DNA of 10,040 bases from an uncultured Eubacteriales bacterium. GTDB taxonomy: Bacteria > Bacillota > Clostridia > Oscillospirales > CAG-272. The notes under the pieces were generated by a model. It was not told the DNA's origin. It was given only the letters and a program-made list of their open reading frames with translations, and ran no database searches. Where the stretch lies: NCBI GenBank assembly GCA_900321265.1, contig ONVJ01000019.1, positions 1 to 10,040 on the forward strand, read 5' to 3'. The position numbers were made by a program, and so were the translations under genes. Shown here one piece after another: positions 4,558 to 10,040 of this stretch. The number at the start of each line of letters is the position of its first letter. The stretch's first letter is position 1.

Positions 4558-7164
4558 ATGAATACTCAGAAGCTTACGCAGGGAAGCATCGGGCTTATCA
4601 AGGCCGCGCAGGAGATAGCGGTCGAATACGGGAACAATATCATGGAGCAGGCCCACCTGCTGCTTGCGGCGTGCGACGGGACAGGGCTGATCTCTCAGCT
4701 GCTGACAAAAGCCGGGACCGATCCCGACCGCGTCGCATCCGCCGCCCGCGAAGCGGTGGAAAAACTGCCGAGGCTTGGCTCGAGGCTCTCACCCGACGAG
4801 CTCAGGATATCGGGAGCGCTGAACGACGCCCTCGAGGCCGCCGAGGACACCGCCGGATCGATGAAGGATGAATACACCTCGGTCGAGCATATCTTTCTCG
4901 GCCTCATCGACCGCGCAGACGCGACGCTGAAAAAGATCTTCCGCGATTTCGGTGTCACGAAGGAGAAGTTCCTCGCATCTCTCAAGGAGGTGCGGGGCAG
5001 CCGCAGGGTGACGAGCGACTCGCCCGAGGACACCTACGACGCCCTCGAGAAATACGGACAGGACCTGACCGCGCTCGCAAAGGATCAGAAGCTCGATCCC
5101 GTCATCGGCCGCGACGACGAGATAAGGAACGTCATCAGGATACTTTCAAGAAAGACGAAGAACAATCCCTGCCTGATCGGCGAGCCTGGCGTCGGAAAGA
5201 CGGCGATCGCCGAAGGACTCGCGCAGCGTATAGCCAGAGGCGACGTCCCCGAGAACCTGCGCGGCAGGACGATCTTTTCGCTCGACATGGGAGCTCTCGT
5301 CGCCGGGGCCAAATACCGCGGCGAGTTTGAGGAGAGGCTGAAGGCGGTTCTGGAGGAGATAAGGAAGTCTGAGGGCTCGATCATCCTCTTCGTCGACGAG
5401 CTCCACACCATCGTCGGCGCCGGAAAGACGGAGGGCGCCATGGACGCCGGAAATCTCTTAAAGCCGATGCTCGCCAGGGGCGAGCTCCACTGCATCGGTG
5501 CGACGACGATCGACGAATACCGCAAATACATCGAGAAGGACGCCGCGCTCGAGCGCAGGTTCCAGCCGGTAAAGATCGACGAGCCCACAGTCGAGGACAC
5601 GATAAGCATCCTCAGGGGCTTAAAGGAGAGGTATGAGATCTATCACGGGGTCAGGATCCGCGACAGCGCACTCGTCGCGGCGGCTGAACTTTCGAACAGA
5701 TATATCACCGACAGATTCCTGCCCGACAAGGCGATCGACCTTGTCGACGAGGCCTGCGCGCTGATCAAGACCGAAATGAATTCGATGCCGACCGAGCTCG
5801 ACGAGATCTCAAGAAGGATAAGGATGCTTGAGATCGAGGAGGAGGCTCTGAAGAAGGACGACGCCGAACAGTCGGTCGAGAGACTGTCCGAGATCCGCCG
5901 CGAGCTCGCCGAGAAGCGCGAGAGCTTTTCTGCGATGAAGGCGAGATGGGAGAACGAGAAGAATTCGATCGGCAGGGTCCAGAAGGTCAAGGAGGAGATC
6001 GAGCGGATCAACGCCGAGATCGAAAAGGCTCAGGACTCGAGCGATCTCGCCCGGGCGGCCGAACTCAAATACGGAGAGCTTCCGGCTCTGCAGAAGCAGA
6101 TGGAGGAGCTCGAGGCTACGGCGCCCGACCGCGGAAAGAGCGCGGACAGCCTGCTGAGAGATACCGTCAACGAGGAGGAGATCGCGAAGATCGTCGCCAG
6201 GTGGACGGGAATACCGGTGTCGAAGCTGGTTGAGGGGGAACGCGAAAAGCTCGTCGGACTCGAAGGCATACTGCATAAGAGAGTGATAGGCCAGGACGAG
6301 GCGGTGGAGAAGGTGAGCGAGGCGATCCTCCGCAGCAGAGCGGGGATCTCCAACCCGTCAAGGCCGATTGGCTCCTTCCTCTTCCTCGGCCCCACCGGCG
6401 TCGGAAAGACAGAGCTCGCCAAGGCGCTCGCCGAGGCGCTCTTCGACGACGAAAAAAACATGGTCAGGATCGACATGAGCGAGTACATGGAGAAGTTCTC
6501 GGTGTCGAGGCTGATCGGAGCGCCTCCGGGATACGTCGGCTACGAGGAGGGCGGACAGCTGACCGAGGCGGTCAGAAGAAGGCCCTATTCGGTCGTGCTC
6601 TTCGACGAGATCGAGAAGGCACACCCCGACGTCTTCAACCTGCTGCTCCAGGTGCTCGACGACGGAAGGATCACCGACAGCCAGGGAAAGACCGTCGACT
6701 TCAGAAACACCGTTCTGATACTTACGTCGAACCTCGGCTCTGACATCATCCTCGACTCGATCGGCGGGGACGGGGAGATCGATCCCGGGGCCAGGGAGCG
6801 TGTTTCTGTGCTTCTGAAGCGCAGCTTCAGGCCGGAGTTCCTGAACCGGCTTGACGAGATCGTCTTCTACCGCCCGCTCACGAGGGAGAACATAGTCGGC
6901 ATCGTCGGGCTGCAGCTGGGTCACCTTGCCGAAAGGATAGCAGGGAGAGGATACTCGCTCAAAGTGTCGGACGACGTAAAGGAATACGTCGCGACCGAGG
7001 CATACGATCCGACCTACGGCGCGAGACCGGTGAAGAGATTCATCCAGGCAAACCTCGAGACGCCGCTCGCGAAGCTCATCGTATCCGAGTGCCCGCCCGA
7101 GGGGACGGTCTTCCGGATGTCGATGAAGGACGGCAGGCCCGAGATCGCTGTCGATGACAGATAA
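4558..7164 (+). CDS. clpB: ATP-dependent protein disaggregase ClpB
   Basis: This 868-residue AAA+ chaperone has the full domain set and normal length of ClpB, the hexameric enzyme that pulls proteins out of aggregates together with DnaK. The N-domain covers about 1-145. ATPase domain 1 has Walker A GEPGVGKT (208-215), Walker B ending D280-E281, the pore loop GAKYRGEFEERL and the Arg-finger stretch ERRFQPV. The charged coiled-coil M-domain, about 405-525, separates ClpB from ClpC and ClpA. ATPase domain 2 has GPTGVGKT (611-618), LFDEIEKAHP with D683-E684, the pore loop GAPPGYVGYEEGG and sensor motif GARPVKR. ATG 4558 follows AGGAAG by seven bases and starts the family-typical MNTQKLTQGS. CIRCE upstream points to HrcA control. 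No zinc-finger or extra domain and no missing catalytic residue was seen. Confidence 0.97.
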   Translation: MNTQKLTQGSIGLIKAAQEIAVEYGNNIMEQAHLLLAACDGTGLISQLLTKAGTDPDRVASAAREAVEKLPRLGSRLSPDELRISGALNDALEAAEDTAGSMKDEYTSVEHIFLGLIDRADATLKKIFRDFGVTKEKFLASLKEVRGSRRVTSDSPEDTYDALEKYGQDLTALAKDQKLDPVIGRDDEIRNVIRILSRKTKNNPCLIGEPGVGKTAIAEGLAQRIARGDVPENLRGRTIFSLDMGALVAGAKYRGEFEERLKAVLEEIRKSEGSIILFVDELHTIVGAGKTEGAMDAGNLLKPMLARGELHCIGATTIDEYRKYIEKDAALERRFQPVKIDEPTVEDTISILRGLKERYEIYHGVRIRDSALVAAAELSNRYITDRFLPDKAIDLVDEACALIKTEMNSMPTELDEISRRIRMLEIEEEALKKDDAEQSVERLSEIRRELAEKRESFSAMKARWENEKNSIGRVQKVKEEIERINAEIEKAQDSSDLARAAELKYGELPALQKQMEELEATAPDRGKSADSLLRDTVNEEEIAKIVARWTGIPVSKLVEGEREKLVGLEGILHKRVIGQDEAVEKVSEAILRSRAGISNPSRPIGSFLFLGPTGVGKTELAKALAEALFDDEKNMVRIDMSEYMEKFSVSRLIGAPPGYVGYEEGGQLTEAVRRRPYSVVLFDEIEKAHPDVFNLLLQVLDDGRITDSQGKTVDFRNTVLILTSNLGSDIILDSIGGDGEIDPGARERVSVLLKRSFRPEFLNRLDEIVFYRPLTRENIVGIVGLQLGHLAERIAGRGYSLKVSDDVKEYVATEAYDPTYGARPVKRFIQANLETPLAKLIVSECPPEGTVFRMSMKDGRPEIAVDDR

Positions 7165-7178
7165 TAAATCGAAAAAAC

Positions 7179-7227
7179 GCACTCAGGCTCGGATCTGACG
7201 ATCCCTGCCTGGGTGCTTGTTTTCTTT
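7179..7227 (+). terminator. Rho-independent terminator of clpB
   Basis: GCACTCAGGC (7179-7188) pairs with GCCTGGGTGC (7207-7216) over 10 bp with one G-T pair. An inner stem GGATC-TGAC-GATCC (7191-7204) extends the hairpin. The run TTGTTTTCTTT follows directly. It starts 15 bases after the clpB stop. Confidence 0.85.
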
Positions 7228-7289
7228 CGGGATAACCGTACGGCAGCGGTGTCTGCAAGCCTTCCGCCCGTCGGCTTCTGTGAAGTGAT

Positions 7290-7333
7290 GAGGCACTTTA
7301 GCAGTCTGAGAGCTCTTTAGCTGCCTCTTTTTT
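7290..7333 (+). terminator. Second, weaker terminator-like hairpin
   Basis: GAGGCA (7290-7295) pairs with TGCCTC (7322-7327), followed by six T. The 26-base loop contains two similar segments, CACTTTAGCAG (7294-7304) and CTCTTTAGCTG (7313-7323), and GCAG (7301-7304) can instead pair with CTGC (7321-7324). It could back up the clpB terminator and insulate the promoter that follows. Confidence 0.5.
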
Positions 7334-7334
7334 C

Positions 7335-7363
7335 TTGTATAATGCATTGCAATGTGCTATAAT
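7335..7363 (+). promoter_or_regulatory. Extended -10 promoter of the three-gene operon
   Basis: TTGTAT (7335-7340) and a perfect TATAAT (7358-7363) are 17 bp apart, and TGC precedes the -10 box, giving an extended -10. Transcription should start near 7370. A hairpin CCGCC-(7)-GGCGG (7376-7392) then lies at the very 5' end of the message. Another TATAAT at 7338-7343 lacks a good -35. Confidence 0.75.
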
Positions 7364-7424
7364 TATACCGTAATGCCGCCGAAAAATGGCGGTAATCCAT
7401 CACGAAGGGGGGGATCTCTGCAGC

Positions 7425-8177
7425 ATGTATCCCGGAGTATACTGTACAGAGCATATCATTTTTCTCCTCGCCGCTGCCGCGGCTGTCGCCGCCGGACTTG
7501 TTGCCGTGTCGAGGTTTGCCGACACCGAAAAAAAGAAGACGGCAGTCATAAAGTCCAGCGCCGCTCTGCTGCTCGTCTGGATACTGACCAACCGGATCTC
7601 GGTGACTGCAGGGAGCATCGCCGAAGACCCCGGTGTCTACTCATGGGTGAATCTGCTCCCTTACACCTTCTGCGGATTTGCCAGCCTTCTGTATTCGGTG
7701 AGCGCTCTGATATCGGCAAAAAACAATCCCGTCTTCCATTTTATCGCGCTGTTCGGATTCTTCGGAGGGCTGGCCACGCTGCTGTATCCCGACTTTCTCT
7801 ACGAGCAGACCTTCTGGGATATCAGAAGCTTCAGCGGTCTTCTCCACCATGCCCTGATGGTATGGATGACTCTGCTGCTGGCGGTTACCGGGAGATGGAA
7901 GCCGGATTTGTACAGGTGGTGGATCTATCCCACGGGATTCTGCGCCATGATGACGCTGGGGATCTTCGAGATCGACGCCCTCGGATTCCCTTCGGCGATG
8001 AATATCGGCGAGCCGCTCATCGGTTCGCTCCCCGTGCTCACCGGCTGGCCGGTGATATTTGCAGTTTCGACGGCGGTTAATGTCCTTGCCGGCGCCGCGG
8101 TCCGCGCGGCTGAAATAAAGGGGCGGGCAGGAAAGCCCGAAGAACATACCGAAACGGGGGGAAAGACAGGTGCTTAA
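7425..8177 (+). CDS. YwaF/TMEM164-like integral membrane protein (TIGR02206-type)
   Basis: This 250-residue protein has about seven membrane helices (roughly 10-30, 40-57, 74-96, 102-123, 136-156, 163-183, 207-226). It fits the YwaF/TMEM164 pattern: LPYTFC with Cys83 in helix 3, a glycine-rich helix 4 ending in LYPDF (120-124), adjacent His141-His142 in helix 5, and near the end MNIGEPLIGSLPVLTGWP, matching the family's N-x-x-x-x-x-P...S-L...G-P/W-P stretch. Human TMEM164 is reported to transfer acyl chains between phospholipids using a cysteine; bacterial YwaF has no established role, so acyl transfer is a hypothesis. ATG 7425 is chosen because a seven-G run (7407-7413) after AA provides a ribosome binding site; the ATG at 7386 has none. 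First gene of the operon; its end overlaps the next gene by eight bases. Confidence 0.72.
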   Translation: MYPGVYCTEHIIFLLAAAAAVAAGLVAVSRFADTEKKKTAVIKSSAALLLVWILTNRISVTAGSIAEDPGVYSWVNLLPYTFCGFASLLYSVSALISAKNNPVFHFIALFGFFGGLATLLYPDFLYEQTFWDIRSFSGLLHHALMVWMTLLLAVTGRWKPDLYRWWIYPTGFCAMMTLGIFEIDALGFPSAMNIGEPLIGSLPVLTGWPVIFAVSTAVNVLAGAAVRAAEIKGRAGKPEEHTETGGKTGA

Positions 8178-8829
8178 CGAAAAAACTGTCACGGAGGATT
8201 TCCTTGCAAGCGGCAGCGAAGAGCTTGACTCACTGCTGCTTTTCACCGCAGAGATTGACAAGATGACTGGCGTCTCAAGGCGGACGCTGCTGCTTGACCG
8301 CAGCCGGAGGGAAAACGATGCCGAGCATTCCTGGCATATCGCCGTGATGTCGATGATATTCGCGGATTTCGCCTCCGGACAGGTCGACACCGACCGCGCA
8401 GTCATGATGTGCCTGGTCCACGATCTGGTCGAGATATACGCCGGCGACACCTTTGCCTACGACCGCGCGGGATACGCCGACAAGGCAGCCAGAGAGGCTG
8501 CCGCCGCCGACAGAGTCTTCTCGATGCTGCCGGGCGGCAGAGGAGGCGAGCTCCGTGCCCTCTGGAAGGAGTTCGACGCTATGGAGACGCCCGACGCGAA
8601 ATACGCCGCATGCATGGACAGGCTCCAGCCATTTCTCCACAACACGCTGACCGGCGGACACACATGGGTCGAGGGGCATGTCTCCCGGTCCCAGGTAGAG
8701 GCGCGCATGGCGGTCATAAAGGATTTCATGCCCGGGATCTGGCCCTGGATCGAGGCGAATATCGACAGGGGAGTCGAACTCGGCTGGATAAGGGACGAGT
8801 CGGACGACGGAGAAGAGAAGAGGAAATGA
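8170..8829 (+). CDS. HD-domain phosphohydrolase, YfbR/HDDC2-like (possible 5'-deoxynucleotidase)
   Basis: This 219-residue cytoplasmic protein is an HD-domain metal-dependent phosphohydrolase. Residues in order are AEHSWH with H53, the HD pair H84-D85 (CLVHDLVEIYAGD), E88, D93, and D150 in MDRLQPFL. This is the arrangement of YfbR-type enzymes, which remove phosphate from deoxynucleoside monophosphates, and of HDDC2. Length is near that of YfbR (about 200 residues) with a short N-terminal extension. The start is GTG 8170, overlapping the preceding gene by eight bases and preceded by six G (8156-8161) at a suitable distance; no ATG lies early enough to serve instead. The overlap implies translational coupling. 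The HD family is near certain; the exact nucleotide substrate is not shown by the sequence. Confidence 0.85.
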   Translation: MLNEKTVTEDFLASGSEELDSLLLFTAEIDKMTGVSRRTLLLDRSRRENDAEHSWHIAVMSMIFADFASGQVDTDRAVMMCLVHDLVEIYAGDTFAYDRAGYADKAAREAAAADRVFSMLPGGRGGELRALWKEFDAMETPDAKYAACMDRLQPFLHNTLTGGHTWVEGHVSRSQVEARMAVIKDFMPGIWPWIEANIDRGVELGWIRDESDDGEEKRK

Positions 8830-10040
8830 GAGCCGCCTTCAGCTCGCCGCCACCGCCTCCGGCGGGCGGCGGAAAGTATGTCGACATAATCGAGAAGGCA
8901 GTTGGCGCATACAGTCCCGAGAGGATAGACAGGTATCTCGCCGAGACCGAAGAGCGCGGGATCACCGAGCACGGCTTTGCGAGGCTCTGTGCAGATATCG
9001 GAGTCCTGCTTGGCGCGGGACGCCGGCCGGACCTGACCGGACGCTTTATCCGGATGGCGGACATCTGCTGTCTTTCAGCGTCTGAGGCATATCTGAAGAA
9101 CGGGCGGAAGGTCGGCAACGACTTCAGCGTGCGTGAACTCTGTACCGCTCTCGCCGCCCTTGAGGCCGCCGGGCTCTTCCCCGACAGAACTCCCGTCTGG
9201 CGTGCCGGCCTTTCGGCGATCAGGCCGGAGGATACATACTCTGCCGTTGCCCGTGAGGGAGAGAAGCCGCCCAACAACTGGGCGCTCTTTGCCGCAGCGT
9301 CCGAACAGGCGAGGATCGCCCTCGGATTCGGCGGCGACCCGGATTTCGTCGACAGGCAGATCGCTTCACAGCTCTTTCGCTTCGACGAAAACGGCATGTA
9401 TATCGATCCCCACGCCCCGATGGTCTACGACCTTGTCTCGAGGGCGGTGTCGGCCTTCATGCTGAGGTTCGGATACCGCGGTCGTCACGCGGACTTTCTG
9501 CGCGGGATGCTTGAGAGATCGGTCTATCTGACGGTCGCCGAGCTGTCGGTCGACGGCGAGATCCCATTCGGCGGGCGGAGCAACCAGATGATCATGACCG
9601 AAGGCTGGTACGCCGTCGTCTGCGAATATTATCTTTCGGCGCTTCCGGCGGACGATCCGAGACTCGGGAATATCGCCTCATGTCTTGAGCTGGCCTCATC
9701 CTTCACCCGCGGATGGCTTTCGAAGGAGAACTTCCGCCACGTGAAGAACTTCTATCCCGGCGACAGCGACCTGGGCTGCGAGGGATATGCCTATTTTGAC
9801 AAATATATGGCGACGCTGGGATCGATCTATTATCTTGCCTCGCTGGTAGGCGGGGACCGCGGGGTGTCACCTGTGAAGCGGGGCAGCTTCGCAGTGAAGA
9901 CCGGGCCTGCGTTCCATAAGATCTTTCTCTCAAACGGAAGGATATTCGCAGAGTTCGAACTCGATCCCGACTTTGACTACGACGCCGGCGGCCTCGGGCG
10001 GATCCACTTTGAGGGTGCGCCGCCGCAGATCGCGCTGTCG
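8826..10040 (+). CDS. Large (alpha/alpha)-toroid-like protein, possible glycan hydrolase or lyase (3' end beyond window)
   Basis: The frame is open for 405 codons and runs off the window without a stop. ATG 8826 overlaps the TGA of the HD gene as ATGA, behind GAAGAGAAGAGG. The residues are mainly helical with conserved-looking blocks: GNDFSVREL (97-105), PPNNWALF (148-155), PFGGRSNQ (247-254), HVKN (305-308) and GCEGYAYFDKY (317-327). They resemble alpha-helical toroid enzymes acting on polysaccharides (heparinase II/III- or unsaturated-glucuronidase-like); I recall similar unannotated proteins in gut Clostridia but cannot name the family. A beta-rich C-terminal part seems to start near residue 355, as in such enzymes. 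There is no signal peptide, so it may act inside the cell. The N-terminus is odd: five prolines and three glycines at residues 9-17. The catalytic residues cannot be named from sequence alone. Confidence 0.65.
   Translation, partial: MRAAFSSPPPPPAGGGKYVDIIEKAVGAYSPERIDRYLAETEERGITEHGFARLCADIGVLLGAGRRPDLTGRFIRMADICCLSASEAYLKNGRKVGNDFSVRELCTALAALEAAGLFPDRTPVWRAGLSAIRPEDTYSAVAREGEKPPNNWALFAAASEQARIALGFGGDPDFVDRQIASQLFRFDENGMYIDPHAPMVYDLVSRAVSAFMLRFGYRGRHADFLRGMLERSVYLTVAELSVDGEIPFGGRSNQMIMTEGWYAVVCEYYLSALPADDPRLGNIASCLELASSFTRGWLSKENFRHVKNFYPGDSDLGCEGYAYFDKYMATLGSIYYLASLVGGDRGVSPVKRGSFAVKTGPAFHKIFLSNGRIFAEFELDPDFDYDAGGLGRIHFEGAPPQIALS
8847..8869 (+). repeat. GC-rich hairpin just inside the start of the toroid-like gene
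   Basis: CCGCC (8847-8851) pairs with GGCGG (8865-8869), and CGCC (8854-8857) with GGCG (8861-8864), around a TCC loop with two bulged bases. It encodes the Pro-run/Gly-run and lies about 20 bases after the start codon, where a stable hairpin could slow translation. Confidence 0.45.

Noticed and set aside
6358..7182. A 274-codon minus-strand open frame inside and past the end of clpB
   Set aside because: It lies antisense to conserved ATPase domain 2 and encodes Arg/Val/Leu-rich low-similarity sequence.
7386..7424. ATG 7386 as start of the membrane protein
   Set aside because: It sits within the 5' hairpin, lacks a ribosome binding site and adds hydrophilic residues absent from the family.

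Overview
The window looks like chromosomal DNA of a fairly GC-rich member of the Clostridia (Bacillota), probably an uncultured gut or rumen lineage. The evidence is a perfect CIRCE heat-shock operator, consensus sigma-A promoters with AT-rich -10 boxes, purine-rich ribosome binding sites, U-tailed terminators, heavy use of AGG/AGA and ATA codons beside GC-rich codons, and gene families typical of that group. No rRNA, tRNA, CRISPR array, transposase or phage gene was seen.

Layout. (1) 1-2846, + strand: a consensus promoter, a long structured leader, a CDF-family metal exporter with a doubled C-terminal domain, and a neutral-ceramidase-superfamily hydrolase 93 bases behind it. (2) 2847-3069: a gap between convergent genes filled almost end to end with inverted repeats, including at least one good terminator. 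(3) 3070-3912, - strand: a PhnP-like metallo-beta-lactamase-fold hydrolase with its own promoter at 3969-3997. (4) 3998-4557: a regulatory region with a degenerate ~21-22 bp tandem repeat, the CIRCE element, two candidate promoters and a ~290-base leader rich in hairpins. (5) 4558-7164: clpB, followed by a strong terminator and a second weaker one. (6) 7335-10040: a promoter and three genes that overlap by 8 and 4 bases: a YwaF/TMEM164-like membrane protein, an HD-domain phosphohydrolase, and a large alpha-helical protein that resembles an (alpha/alpha)-toroid glycan enzyme and runs off the window end.

How the genes fit together. clpB is a heat-shock disaggregase almost certainly repressed by HrcA. 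The last three genes form a tightly coupled operon, but their joint role is unknown. The CDF exporter's metal site (N-D in helix 2, D-D in helix 5) is the kind associated with manganese-type CDFs. Its leader holds short blocks resembling cobalamin-riboswitch sequence, but lacks a key pairing partner, so that link is weak. The rest is ordinary housekeeping or accessory content. The least explained DNA lies in the three non-coding regions: the CDF leader, the hairpin stack at 2853-3053, and the repeat array before CIRCE.
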